Below, one piece after another: positions 9,044 through 17,881 of a DNA stretch of 64,000 nt (position 1 is the stretch's first letter; each line of letters opens with the position of its first letter). The position numbers were made by a program, and so were the translations under genes. This stretch comes from Streptomyces althioticus (GTDB lineage: Bacteria; Actinomycetota; Actinomycetes; Streptomycetales; Streptomycetaceae): positions 1 through 64,000 of the forward strand of contig BMSW01000016.1 in the NCBI GenBank assembly GCA_014649355.1, in the 5' to 3' direction. Under the pieces are notes generated by a model. The model was not told where the DNA came from, made no database searches, and saw only the letters and a list, made by a program, of their open reading frames with translations.

Positions 9044-10444
9044 GTGAGATCCGCTCCCACGATCCTGCATCTCGACATGGATGCCTTCTACGCCTCGGTG
9101 GAGCAGGCGTCCAAGCCGAGTCTGCGCGGCAAGGCCGTGATCGTGGGCGGACTCGGACCCCGCGGTGTGGTCGCCACCGCCTCCTACGAGGCGCGCGTCC
9201 ATGGCGTCCACTCCGCGATGCCCATGTCCCAGGCCCGGCGGCTCGCGCCGAACGCCGCGTATCTGGTGCCCCGGTTCGCGCTGTACCGCTCGATCAGCGA
9301 CCAGGTGATGGCGCTGCTGCGCGCCCTGTCACCCCTGGTGGAGCCGCTCAGCCTCGACGAGGCGTTCGTCGACCTGGAGGCCGGGGGCACGGCGTGGGAC
9401 GAGCGGTCGGCGCGGCTGGTCGGCGCGAAGCTGCGCGCGGACATCCGCGCGGTCACCGGACTGACGGGCTCCGTGGGGCTCGCCGCCTCCAAGATGCTGG
9501 CGAAGATCGCGTCGGAGGAGGCCAAGCCGGACGGGCTGGTCGTCATCCAGCCCGGCAGCGAGCGGGAGATGCTCGCACCGATGTCCGTGCGGACCCTCCC
9601 GGGGGTCGGGCCCGCCACCGGCGACCATCTGCGGCGGGCCGGCATCCACACGGTCGGTGAGATCGCCGAGGCGGGCGAGGACGAGCTGGTGCGGCTGCTG
9701 GGCAAGGCCCACGGGCACGCGCTGTACGCGATGGCGCTGGCCCGCGACGACCGGCCCGTCGTCGCCGAGCGCGAGACCAAGTCGGTGTCCGTCGAGGACA
9801 CGTACGACGTGGACATCCACGACCGGGTGCGGGTCGGCCTGGAGGTGCAGCGGCTCGCCGACCGCTGTGTGCGCCGCCTGCGGGGCGCGGGGCTGTCCGG
9901 ACGCACGATCGTGCTGAAGGTACGGCGGTACGACTTCTCCACGCTGACCCGGTCCGAGACGCTGCGCGGCCCCACCGACGACCCGGCCGTCGTCCGGGAG
10001 GCGGCGGCGCGGCTGCTGGACTCGGTGGACACCACGGGTGGCGTACGGCTGCTCGGCGTCGGGGTCAGCGGGCTGGCCGACTACACGCAGGAGGATCTGT
10101 TCGCCCAGGCGGCGGGCGGTGCGGGGGAGGAGGCCGCCGACGGCGAGGAGCCCGAGCCCGCGCCCGAGCCGCGCCCGGAGGTCCCGGTGGAGCGGCGCTG
10201 GTCCGCGGGCCACGACGTCCGGCACACCGAGTACGGGCACGGATGGGTGCAGGGCAGCGGCCTCGGCCGGGTGACGGTCCGCTTCGAGACACCCGGCTCG
10301 GCGCCGGGCCGCGTGAAGACGTTCCGCGTCGACGACCCGGCGTTGGAGGCAGCGGATCCGCTGCCGCTGGTGGAGACGCCACCGGACCTCCCCGAGCCGA
10401 TGCGACCACCGGAGACGCCTCCGCCTCGTCCTCCGGAAGCGTGA
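9044..10444 (+). CDS. dinB: DNA polymerase IV (Y-family)
   Basis: 466-residue translesion DNA polymerase. The catalytic motif HLDMDAFYASVEQ places the first metal-binding Asp at residue 11, and SLDEAFVDLE gives Asp105-Glu106. A helix-hairpin-helix follows (LPGVGPATGDHL), then the little-finger domain to about residue 350. The last 110 residues, rich in Pro and acidic residues, exceed the usual DinB length (about 350) and contain a short conserved patch (HDVRHTEYGHGWVQGSG). That patch could be an extra domain for interactions. No canonical beta-clamp motif stands out to me beyond QEDLF near residue 349, which fits the QxxLF clamp-binding pattern. GTG at 9044 is the only sensible start before HLDMD. 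Confidence 0.9.
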   Translation: MRSAPTILHLDMDAFYASVEQASKPSLRGKAVIVGGLGPRGVVATASYEARVHGVHSAMPMSQARRLAPNAAYLVPRFALYRSISDQVMALLRALSPLVEPLSLDEAFVDLEAGGTAWDERSARLVGAKLRADIRAVTGLTGSVGLAASKMLAKIASEEAKPDGLVVIQPGSEREMLAPMSVRTLPGVGPATGDHLRRAGIHTVGEIAEAGEDELVRLLGKAHGHALYAMALARDDRPVVAERETKSVSVEDTYDVDIHDRVRVGLEVQRLADRCVRRLRGAGLSGRTIVLKVRRYDFSTLTRSETLRGPTDDPAVVREAAARLLDSVDTTGGVRLLGVGVSGLADYTQEDLFAQAAGGAGEEAADGEEPEPAPEPRPEVPVERRWSAGHDVRHTEYGHGWVQGSGLGRVTVRFETPGSAPGRVKTFRVDDPALEAADPLPLVETPPDLPEPMRPPETPPPRPPEA

Positions 10445-11309
10445 CGGCGCGGGCGGGGCCCGCGCCGGGGAGGCGTGACGCCGCGCGGCGCCGGCACGCC
10501 GCCCCTGGCCGCCGCGCCGCGCGACGGCCGCCCCACGACAGCGCCGGCCGGATGCCCAGAGAGGCCAGCACTTGCGGAGGTCGGGCAGGGGTCGGCCCTT
10601 GCTGCTGCTGTCCCGTGGGTGACCGGATGCGGGTGCCTACGGGCCCGGCTGGCTGCGGGAGGCGACGGCGCGGCATGGGCGGTCGGCTCCGCTGAGGAGC
10701 CGGCATTTGCGGAGGTCGGGCCGGAGATCTCGCTGTTGTGCTGCTCCGGCTGGCTGCGCGAGGTCGGTCGGCGGTATGGGCGGTCGGCTCCCCTGCGGAG
10801 CCGGCACTCGCGGAGCCGCTGCTCACGGCCCTACCGCGGGGCGGGCGTGGACAAGCGCCGGCTCACCGCGTGAGGGCGGCCGCGTGACGTGGTCGGCGGG
10901 CTTGCCTCTGGAGCCGGCCTTCGGAGAGGTCGGGCCCGGAAGCTCGCCGTGCTGCCGCTGTCCCGCGGGCGGTCGGATGGCGGCGTCTACGGGGCTCGGC
11001 TCGCCACCGCGCGTGCGAGACGGCCCATCGCACCTCGCGGCCTCGCGGCGCACCGTAAGGCACCGCCGGCTGACGGAGCTGCGCCGTTGCCGGCTATGCG
11101 TTGCGGGCCGGTGGTGATCGCCGGGCCTGGGCCGGGCGGCCAGAGCCGGGGCTGTGGGCCGGACGCCGGGTCCCGGGCCGGCGGTGGAGCCGGGGCCGGG
11201 CGCCGTCAGTCGGTCGAGCCGGGGCCGGGGGCCGTCAGCCTGTCGGGTGGTGGAGGCGGGGCCGGAGGCTGGCGCGTGGGTCGGCGGGGCGGCCGGGGTG
11301 CGGGGTGGT
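10445..11309. repeat. Gene-free GC-rich spacer with degenerate tandem repeats
   Basis: No convincing gene in about 900 nt. A module beginning GGAGCCGGC-TT-GCGGAGGTCGGGC recurs, diverged, at about 10564, 10696 and 10910, with a shorter piece at 10795. Each copy continues into a related GCTG/CTGTCCCG and GGCGGTCGG stretch. A second short repeat (29-bp period, GAGCCGGGGCCGGG) occurs at 11187 and 11216. Open frames on both strands here have no codon-position bias I trust. It is best read as decaying repeat DNA. Confidence 0.5.
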
Positions 11310-11340
11310 GGGGCCGGCGGTTGTCGGAGGCGCCGGCCCC
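11310..11340 (-). terminator. Hairpin after the PRC-barrel gene
   Basis: A perfect 10-bp inverted repeat (11310-11319 with 11331-11340, GGGGCCGGCG/CGCCGGCCCC) starts 10 nt past the stop codon of the minus-strand PRC-barrel gene. The position suggests a terminator; no T-tract is present. Confidence 0.6.
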
Positions 11341-11350
11341 GTCGTGTCGG

Positions 11351-11716
11351 TTACTCCTGGCCCGCCAGTTTGCCGAAGTCGTGGTCCGGGAGCGGGGGAG
11401 GGGCGCCCACGTCCAGGCCGTAGTGGTGGTACAGCTGGAGCTCCTGCTCCGGGGACAGGTGGCGGCCGACGCCGAAGTCCGGCGCGTCCTTGATGAGGGA
11501 CCGTTCGAACGGCACGTGCAGGGCCCCGTCGATCAGCTCGCTGGGTTCCAGGGGCACGAAGGCGTCCCGGCTGAACAGGCCGGTGCGTATCGCGGCCCAC
11601 TCCGGCACACCGGTGGCGTCGTCGAGGTAGACCTCGTCGATCGTGCCGATGCGGGTGCCGTTGCGGTCGTACGCCTTGCGGCCGATGAGGTGGCGCGGGT
11701 CGATGTCGGTCTGCAC
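11351..11716 (-). CDS. PRC-barrel domain protein
   Basis: 121-residue soluble protein. The N-terminal half is a PRC-barrel: DPRHLIGRKAYDRNGTRIG, then IDEVYLDDATGVPEWAAI and FVPLEPSEL. The C-terminal half has HVPFERSLIKDAPDFG followed by LSPEQELQLYHHYGLD, a pairing typical of actinobacterial PRC-barrel proteins that are often stress-linked. GTG at 11716 is chosen because GGAGGG lies just upstream on the minus strand and the conserved QTDIDPRHL sequence begins there. It ends in TAA, a rare stop here. It is divergent from the glycine riboswitch/gcvP unit. No biochemical role can be assigned. Confidence 0.85.
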   Translation of the reverse strand: MQTDIDPRHLIGRKAYDRNGTRIGTIDEVYLDDATGVPEWAAIRTGLFSRDAFVPLEPSELIDGALHVPFERSLIKDAPDFGVGRHLSPEQELQLYHHYGLDVGAPPPLPDHDFGKLAGQE

Positions 11717-11835
11717 GGGCCCTCCACTCGTAGCAAACTCATCCGATAGCACTACAGAAAGGCACAATCGGCGGAACGGCCACTCGAAGGCCGGGGTCCG
11801 GACCTCGCTGGTACGCTGGCAACGGCCGCTGACCC

Positions 11836-12035
11836 CGTGCGGGAGAGTCCTCCAGGCACCACCGGAGGCGCCGAAGGAGCAAATCCTCCCCGGAATCTCT
11901 CAGGCACACGTACCGCACGGACGAGGTCACTCTGGAAAGCAGGGCGGGTGTCGACGGCTTCCGCTCTCACCGACGGTGAAAACCGGACCGCCAGCGGCGT
12001 CCCGGTGAAACTCTCAGGTTGAGATGACAGAGGGG
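11836..12035 (+). promoter_or_regulatory. Tandem glycine riboswitch
   Basis: Two consecutive aptamers precede gcvP. The first (about 11836-11912) has GCGGGAGAGTCC, CCGAAGGAGCAAATCCTCCCC and GGAATCTCTCAGGCAC (read in pieces). The second (about 11927-12035) has ACTCTGGAAAGCAGG, CACCGACGGTGAAA and GTGAAACTCTCAGG, ending GATGACAGAGGG. These are the conserved blocks of the glycine (gcvT) riboswitch. The motif is followed by 65 nt to the gcvP start, so glycine is expected to raise expression of the glycine cleavage enzyme. Confidence 0.94.
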
Positions 12036-12100
12036 GAGGCCGTCCGGGCACCTGCGCCGTGGTGCCCCTCGAAGGTCGTTCGGACCAGGAGGCCTCCTCA

Positions 12101-14989
12101 ATGACTGCCCCCCGTACCCCGCTCTCCGAGCTCGAACAGGGAATCCCCTTCGAGCAGCGCCACATCGGCCCCGACCACGAGGCCCGGGCGAAGATGCTGG
12201 CCCAGGTGGGCTACGGCTCGCTCGACGAGCTGACCGCCGCCGCCGTGCCCGACGTCATCAAGAACGCCGACGCGCTGGACCTGCCCGGCGCCCGCAGCGA
12301 GGCCGAGGTGCTCGCCGAACTGCGCGGCCTCGCCGACCGCAACCAGGTCCTCGGCTCCATGATCGGCCTGGGCTACTACGGCACGTTCACCCCGCCGGTC
12401 ATCCTGCGCAACGTCATGGAGAACCCCGCCTGGTACACGGCCTACACGCCGTACCAGCCGGAGATCTCGCAGGGCCGGCTCGAGGCGCTGCTGAACTTCC
12501 AGACGATGGTCGCCGAGCTCACCGGTCTGCCGACCTCCGGCGCCTCCCTGCTGGACGAGGGCACCGCCGCCGCCGAGGCGATGGCGCTGTCCCGGCGCAT
12601 GGGCAAGAACAAGAAGGGCCTGTTCCTGGTCGACGCGGACGCCCTGCCGCAGACGATCGCCGTGATCGAGACGCGTGCCGAGCCGACCGGCGTCGAGGTG
12701 GTCGTCGCCGACCTGAGCGACGGCATCCCCGCCGACCTCGACGGCCGTGACATCAACGGCGTCCTGATCCAGTACCCGGGCGCGTCCGGCGCCGTCCGCG
12801 ACATCAAGCCCGTCATCGACCAGGCGCACGAGCGCGGCGCGCTCGTCACCGTCGCCGCCGACCTGCTCGCCCTCACCCTGCTGAAGTCCCCCGGCGAGCT
12901 GGGCGCGGACATCGCGGTGGGCACCACGCAGCGCTTCGGCGTCCCCATGGGCTTCGGCGGACCGCACGCCGGCTACATGGCCGTCCAGGACAAGATGGCC
13001 CGCAGCCTGCCCGGCCGCCTCGTGGGCGTCTCCGTCGACGCCGACGGCCACAAGGCGTACCGCCTGGCGCTGCAGACGCGTGAGCAGCACATCCGCCGTG
13101 AGAAGGCCACCAGCAACATCTGCACCGCGCAGGTGCTGCTCGCCGTCATGGCCGGCATGTACGCCGTCTACCACGGTCCCGATGGCCTGCGGACCATCGC
13201 CCGCCGCACCCACCGCTACGCCGCGATCCTCGCCGAGGGCCTGCGCTCCGGCGGCGCGGAGGTCGTCCACGGCTCCTTCTTCGACACCCTCACCGTGCGG
13301 GTCGCCGGCCGGGCCGCCGAGGTCGTCGCCGCCGCCCGCGACAACGGCGTCAACCTGCGCCTCGTCGACGCCGACACCGTCTCCGTCGCCTGCGACGAGA
13401 CCACCACCCGCGACCAGCTCGCCGCCGTGTGGCGCGCCTTCGGCGTCGAGGCCGACGTCGAGTCCCTGGACGCCGCCGCGCGGGAGGACGCCCTGCCGGA
13501 CGCGCTGCTGCGCACCGACGACTACCTCACCCACCCGGTCTTCCACCAGCACCGCTCCGAGACGGCCATGCTGCGCTACCTGCGCCGCCTCGCCGACCGC
13601 GACTACGCGCTGGACCGCGGCATGATCCCGCTGGGCTCCTGCACCATGAAGCTCAACGCGACCACCGAGATGGAGCCGGTCACCTGGCCCGAGTTCGGCC
13701 AACTGCACCCGTTCGTCCCGGCCGAGCAGGCCGAGGGCTACCTCACGCTCATCCGCGAGCTGGAGGAACGTCTCGCCGAGGTCACCGGCTACGACAAGGT
13801 GTCCCTCCAGCCCAACGCCGGCTCCCAGGGCGAGCTGGCCGGCCTGCTCGCCGTCCGCGGCTACCACCGCGCCAACGGCGACGAGCAGCGCACCGTCTGC
13901 CTCATCCCGTCCTCCGCGCACGGCACCAACGCCGCGTCCGCCGTGATGGCCGGCATGAAGGTCGTCGTCGTCAAGACCGCCGAGAACGGCGAGGTCGACG
14001 TCGAGGACCTGCGCGCCAAGATCGAGCAGCACCGCGACGAGCTGGCCGTGCTGATGATCACCTACCCGTCGACGCACGGCGTCTTCGAGGAGCACGTCGC
14101 CGACATCTGCGCCCAGGTGCACGAGGCCGGCGGCCAGGTGTACGTCGACGGCGCCAACCTCAACGCCCTGGTCGGCCTGGCCAAGCCCGGCCACTTCGGC
14201 GGCGACGTCTCGCACCTGAACCTGCACAAGACGTTCTGCATCCCGCACGGCGGCGGCGGCCCCGGCGTCGGCCCGGTCGGCGTCCGCGCCCACCTCGCCC
14301 CGTACCTGCCGAACCACCCGCTGCAGCCGGAGGCCGGACCGGAGACGGGCGTCGGCCCCATCTCGGCCGCCCCGTGGGGCTCGGCGGGCATCCTGCCCAT
14401 CTCCTGGGCGTACGTCCGCCTCATGGGCGGCGAGGGCCTGAAGCGCGCCACGCAGGTGGCCGTGCTCAGCGCCAACTACATCGCCAAGCGCCTCGAGCCG
14501 CACTACCCGGTGCTCTACACCGGCCCCGGCGGGCTCGTCGCGCACGAGTGCATCATCGACCTGCGCCCGCTCACCAAGGCGACCGGCGTGACCGTCGACG
14601 ACGTGGCCAAGCGCCTCATCGACTACGGCTTCCACGCGCCGACGATGTCCTTCCCGGTGGCCGGCACGCTGATGATCGAGCCCACCGAGTCCGAGGACCT
14701 CATCGAGCTCGACCGGTTCTGCGAGGCGATGATCGCCATCCGCGCCGAGATCGAGAAGGTCGGCGCCGGGGAGTGGCCCGCCGACGACAACCCGCTGCGC
14801 AACGCCCCGCACACGGCGTCCGTGCTCGGCGGGGAGTGGGCGCACGCCTACACCCGCGAGGAGGCCGTGTTCCCCGGCGAGGTGAACGCCGCCGACAAGT
14901 ACTGGCCGCCGGTGCGCCGCATCGACCAGGCCTACGGCGACCGCAACCTTGTCTGCTCCTGCCCGCCGCTGGACGCGTACGAGGACTGA
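12101..14989 (+). CDS. gcvP: Glycine dehydrogenase (aminomethyl-transferring), P-protein of the glycine cleavage system
   Basis: 962-residue PLP enzyme that decarboxylates glycine and passes the aminomethyl group to lipoylated GcvH. The full-length single-chain P-protein is present, from FEQRHIGPDHEARAKML to the C-terminal NLVCSCPPLDAYED. The PLP-binding lysine is in NLHKTFCIPHGGGGPGVGP (Lys710), preceded by VDGANLNALVGLAKPG. AGGAGG lies 8 nt before the ATG. The gene is controlled by the tandem glycine riboswitch. In mycobacteria the matching cluster also carries gcvH, but neither gcvH nor gcvT is in this window, so the partner proteins must be encoded elsewhere. Confidence 0.97.
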   Translation: MTAPRTPLSELEQGIPFEQRHIGPDHEARAKMLAQVGYGSLDELTAAAVPDVIKNADALDLPGARSEAEVLAELRGLADRNQVLGSMIGLGYYGTFTPPVILRNVMENPAWYTAYTPYQPEISQGRLEALLNFQTMVAELTGLPTSGASLLDEGTAAAEAMALSRRMGKNKKGLFLVDADALPQTIAVIETRAEPTGVEVVVADLSDGIPADLDGRDINGVLIQYPGASGAVRDIKPVIDQAHERGALVTVAADLLALTLLKSPGELGADIAVGTTQRFGVPMGFGGPHAGYMAVQDKMARSLPGRLVGVSVDADGHKAYRLALQTREQHIRREKATSNICTAQVLLAVMAGMYAVYHGPDGLRTIARRTHRYAAILAEGLRSGGAEVVHGSFFDTLTVRVAGRAAEVVAAARDNGVNLRLVDADTVSVACDETTTRDQLAAVWRAFGVEADVESLDAAAREDALPDALLRTDDYLTHPVFHQHRSETAMLRYLRRLADRDYALDRGMIPLGSCTMKLNATTEMEPVTWPEFGQLHPFVPAEQAEGYLTLIRELEERLAEVTGYDKVSLQPNAGSQGELAGLLAVRGYHRANGDEQRTVCLIPSSAHGTNAASAVMAGMKVVVVKTAENGEVDVEDLRAKIEQHRDELAVLMITYPSTHGVFEEHVADICAQVHEAGGQVYVDGANLNALVGLAKPGHFGGDVSHLNLHKTFCIPHGGGGPGVGPVGVRAHLAPYLPNHPLQPEAGPETGVGPISAAPWGSAGILPISWAYVRLMGGEGLKRATQVAVLSANYIAKRLEPHYPVLYTGPGGLVAHECIIDLRPLTKATGVTVDDVAKRLIDYGFHAPTMSFPVAGTLMIEPTESEDLIELDRFCEAMIAIRAEIEKVGAGEWPADDNPLRNAPHTASVLGGEWAHAYTREEAVFPGEVNAADKYWPPVRRIDQAYGDRNLVCSCPPLDAYED

Positions 14990-15004
14990 CCCCCGCGGAA
15001 GTGA

Positions 15005-15039
15005 AGGGGCCCCGCCCGGGCGATCCGGGCGGGGCCCCT
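15005..15039. terminator. Bidirectional terminator between gcvP and modC
   Basis: A perfect 15-bp inverted repeat (15005-15019 with 15025-15039, loop GCGAT) begins 15 nt after the gcvP stop and 20 nt from the end of the convergent modC gene. The stem starts with A and ends with T, so it can act in both directions. Confidence 0.85.
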
Positions 15040-15058
15040 CCGCGTGTCCGTGGGCGTG

Positions 15059-16117
15059 TCAGGCGGGGTAGGCGTGCGTCTGCGTGGCCTTCACCGCCGC
15101 CCAGACGGCTGAGCCGGGGTGCAGGCCCAGTTCCGCCACGGCGACGGCGGTGAGGTCGGCGGCCAGGGACAGGTCGCCCGTCAGCTCGACGCGGATCTGG
15201 TCACCGTGGCTCTCCAGCCCCGCCACCTCGCAGCGCCACAGGTTGCGCGCGCTGGAGCCGGTGGGCCGGTCCCGGTACAGGGTGACCGCGCCGGGCGGGA
15301 ACGCGACGAACGCGGGCCCCGACAGGTTCTCCGTGGTGCTCACCTCCGGTCCCGCGTCGAGCCGTACGGTGTGGCCGTCCGCCCGCCCGCGGTACAGGTT
15401 CAGGCCGACGAGCTGGGCGATGTACTCGGTGCGCGGGTGGCGGGCGATGTCGGCGGGGGCGCCCTCCTGCACCACGCGGCCGTGCTCCACGACGACGAGC
15501 CGGTCGGCCAGCACCATCGCGTCCAGCGGGTCGTGCGTCACCAGGACCGCGACGGCCTCGAAGTCGGCCAGGTGGCGGCGCAGTTGTGCCCGGACCTCGA
15601 GACGGGTGCGGGCGTCGAGGGCGGCGAGGGGCTCGTCCAGGAGCAGCAGGCGCGGGTCGGTGGCCAGGGCGCGGGCGAGCGCCACGCGCTGGGCCTGGCC
15701 GCCGGAGAGACGCTTGGGCTTGGCGCCCGTGTACTCGGCCAGCCCCATCCGCTCCAGCCACGCGGCGGCCCGCGTACGGGCCTCGCTCCTGCCGGCGCCG
15801 CGGCAGCGCGGGCCGAACGCCACGTTGTCGAGGGCGGTGAGATGCGGGAAGAGCAGGTAGTCCTGGAAGACGACGCCCACCGGACGGGACTCGGGCGGGG
15901 TGCGGGCGAGGTCGGTGCCGTCCAGGCGCAGACGGCCGTCGGTGAGGGGCGCGAGTCCCGCCAGGGCCCTCAGGGCGGTGGTCTTGCCCGCCCCGTTGGG
16001 GCCGAGCAGGGCGACCACGTCACCGGGGGCGGCCGTGAGCGTGACGTCGAGGCGGAAGGAGCCGCGTTCGACGACGAGGTGGGCGTCCAGGCCCTCGGGT
16101 GCCGGGTGTGTCGTCAT
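15059..16117 (-). CDS. modC: Molybdate ABC transporter, ATP-binding protein
   Basis: 352-residue ATPase that powers molybdate import. Walker A is GPNGAGKTT near residue 40, the signature motif is LSGGQAQRVALARAL, Walker B is LLLLDEPLAALD and the switch His is in VLVTHDPLDAM. Residues after about 285 form a C-terminal TOBE/Mop domain (SARNLWRCEV, GDQIRVELTG), the usual oxyanion-sensing extension of ModC. It is the last gene of a modABC operon: its ATG is 4 nt downstream of the modB stop. Sulfate or another oxyanion is less likely because the neighbouring binding protein is ModA-like. Confidence 0.93.
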   Translation of the reverse strand: MTTHPAPEGLDAHLVVERGSFRLDVTLTAAPGDVVALLGPNGAGKTTALRALAGLAPLTDGRLRLDGTDLARTPPESRPVGVVFQDYLLFPHLTALDNVAFGPRCRGAGRSEARTRAAAWLERMGLAEYTGAKPKRLSGGQAQRVALARALATDPRLLLLDEPLAALDARTRLEVRAQLRRHLADFEAVAVLVTHDPLDAMVLADRLVVVEHGRVVQEGAPADIARHPRTEYIAQLVGLNLYRGRADGHTVRLDAGPEVSTTENLSGPAFVAFPPGAVTLYRDRPTGSSARNLWRCEVAGLESHGDQIRVELTGDLSLAADLTAVAVAELGLHPGSAVWAAVKATQTHAYPA

Positions 16118-16121
16118 GGGG

Positions 16122-16955
16122 TCAGACGGCTCTCGTCCAGCGGTCCCGCAGCCCCGCCAGCACGGCCACGGACACCGCGAGCAGCACGAGGCTGAGGGCG
16201 ATCGCGGCGGCCGGGTCGTTCTGCAGGGCGAGGTAGACCGCGAGCGGCATGGTCTGGGTGCGGCCCGGGAAGTTGCCGGCGAAGGTGATCGTCGCGCCGA
16301 ACTCGCCGAGCGCGCGGGCCCAGGCCAGTACGGCGCCCGCCGCGACGCCCGGGGCGATCAGCGGCAGGGTGACCCGGCGGAACGCGGTGAAGCGGGACGC
16401 GCCCAGGGTGGCCGCGGCCTCCTCGAACCGCGGGTCGGCGGCCCGCAGCGTGCCCTCGACGCTGATCACCAGGAACGGCAGCGCGACGAAGGTCTCCGCG
16501 AGGACGACGCCGGCGGTGGTGAACGGCAGGGTGACGCCGAACCACTCGTCCAGCCACCGGCCCACGACGCCGTTGCGGCCCAGCGCCAGCAGCAGGGCGA
16601 CACCGCCGACCACCGGCGGCAGCACCAGCGGCAGCGTCACCAGGGCGCGCACCAGGCTCCGTCCGGGGAAGTCGGTGCGGGCCAGCAGCCAGGCCAGCGG
16701 TACGCCGACGACCAGGCTCAGCGCGGTCGCGGTGGTCGCGCAGACCAGCGACAGGCGCAGCGCGTCCCACACGGCGGGGCTGGTCAGCTGTTCGGGCAGA
16801 TCGCTCCAGGGCGCCCGGACGACGAGGGCCAACAGGGGCACCAGGAGGAACGCCAGACCGATCAGGGCGGGCGCGAGGAGGGCGAGCGGGACACCGCGGC
16901 CGGGGGCGCGGGGGCGACGGGCCTTGCCGAGGGTGTCCTGGGCGGTGCTGGTCAC
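16122..16955 (-). CDS. modB: Molybdate ABC transporter, permease
   Basis: 277-residue inner-membrane permease with about six hydrophobic segments (for example LLAPALIGLAFLLVPLLALV and SLVLLAVSVAVLAGL). The EAA loop that contacts the ATPase is visible as EEAAATLGASRFTAFRRVTL near residue 180. Other conserved ModB stretches are LPFVLPPVV-like LPLVLPPVVGGVALL and ARALGEFGATITFAGN. Its GTG overlaps the modA stop by 4 nt (GTGA), so the two are translationally coupled. It should form a homodimeric channel with two ModC subunits. Confidence 0.93.
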   Translation of the reverse strand: MTSTAQDTLGKARRPRAPGRGVPLALLAPALIGLAFLLVPLLALVVRAPWSDLPEQLTSPAVWDALRLSLVCATTATALSLVVGVPLAWLLARTDFPGRSLVRALVTLPLVLPPVVGGVALLLALGRNGVVGRWLDEWFGVTLPFTTAGVVLAETFVALPFLVISVEGTLRAADPRFEEAAATLGASRFTAFRRVTLPLIAPGVAAGAVLAWARALGEFGATITFAGNFPGRTQTMPLAVYLALQNDPAAAIALSLVLLAVSVAVLAGLRDRWTRAV

Positions 16956-17722
16956 GGGGCGAGGAAACCGGCCTTCCCGAGCACCTTCCGCCCCTCGGGG
17001 GATGTCACGAACGCGACGAAGGCGTCCGCGGCCGGGGCGTCGGGGGCGTTCTCGAGCCGGGCGATCGGGTAGTCGTTGACGGCCTGCGCGGCCTCCGGGA
17101 AGTCCACGCCCTCCACTGTGTCACCGGCCGCCCTCACATCCGTGCGGTACACGACGGCGGCGTCCGCCTCGCCGAGCCGCACCTTGGTCAGGGCGCTCTT
17201 CACGTCCTGCTCGTAGGAGGCGGGCGTGACGTCGGTCCCGGCCGCCGCGAGGGCCTTGCGGGCGGCTGCGCCGCAGGGGACGGTCGCGTCGCAGAGCACG
17301 ACCTTGAGGCCGGGGGTGGCCAGGTCCTCCAGGGAGCCGATGCCGTGCGGGTTGCCGGGGGCCGTGGCGATGGCCAGGCGGTTGCGGGCGAAGGTGACCG
17401 GGGCGTCCGCCGTGAGCTTCTCGTCCGTCACGCGCGCCATCGTGGAGGGGCTGGCGGCGGCGAAGACGTCGGCGGGGGCGCCGCCCACGATGCCGGCGGC
17501 CAAGGAGTCGCTGCCGTTGAAGTTGAAGGTCACCTCGATGCCCGGGTGTTCCTCCTCGAAGCGCTCGCCCAGCTCCGTGAAGCTCTCCTTCAGCGAGGCG
17601 GCGGCGAAGACGGTCACGGTGCCGCCGGAGCTGCCGTCGTCGCCGTCCGACGCGGAGCAGGCGCCGAGCCCGAGGGAGGCGAGGAGCACGAGCGCGGCCA
17701 GGCGGCGGGCGGAACGGATCAT
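16952..17722 (-). CDS. modA: Molybdate-binding lipoprotein
   Basis: 256-residue extracytoplasmic solute-binding lipoprotein. The signal peptide (RRLAALVLLASLGLGAC) ends in the lipobox LGAC, giving a lipidated Cys near residue 22. The mature part begins with the ModA signature VTVFAAASLKESFTELG and continues with NGSDSLAAGIVGGAPADVFA, which supplies oxyanion-binding serines. A later VVYRTD segment also fits the family. A 15-bp hairpin lies 24 nt upstream of the ATG in the leader region, and an HTH-TOBE gene is the next gene upstream on the same strand, so expression is probably molybdate-controlled. Confidence 0.94.
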   Translation of the reverse strand: MIRSARRLAALVLLASLGLGACSASDGDDGSSGGTVTVFAAASLKESFTELGERFEEEHPGIEVTFNFNGSDSLAAGIVGGAPADVFAAASPSTMARVTDEKLTADAPVTFARNRLAIATAPGNPHGIGSLEDLATPGLKVVLCDATVPCGAAARKALAAAGTDVTPASYEQDVKSALTKVRLGEADAAVVYRTDVRAAGDTVEGVDFPEAAQAVNDYPIARLENAPDAPAADAFVAFVTSPEGRKVLGKAGFLAP

Positions 17723-17745
17723 CCGGTGAACTCCCTCGCGGCGGC

Positions 17746-17782
17746 GGGCAACGCGCGGGGAGGCTCACCCCGCGCGTTGCCC
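17746..17782 (-). promoter_or_regulatory. Perfect 15-bp hairpin in the modA leader
   Basis: GGGCAACGCGCGGGG (17746-17760) and its exact complement (17768-17782) flank a 7-nt loop. It lies between the HTH-TOBE gene and modA, ending 24 nt before the modA start on the minus strand. It could be a terminator of the upstream gene, an attenuator of modABC, or an operator. The conserved core of the molybdenum-cofactor riboswitch is not recognisable to me here. Confidence 0.5.
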
Positions 17783-17881
17783 CATCATGACGCATCTGCG
17801 AGGCAGACTGCACCTGTCTCTTCGTACGAGCGAGGACTTGACGCGTTGCAAGCTCGCATGTGCGACTCGACAAAGGCGCAC

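Noticed and set aside
11140..11350. Small gene in the GC-rich stretch before the PRC-barrel gene
   Set aside because: The frame is built of a 29-bp duplication and GGCCGGG runs without start signals; better explained as spacer plus a terminator hairpin.
12098..14845. Very long open frame on the minus strand opposite gcvP
   Set aside because: It is the mirror of a strongly biased GC-rich gene; its translation is low-complexity Val/Asp/Gly/His/Ala with no domain, and gcvP is certain.
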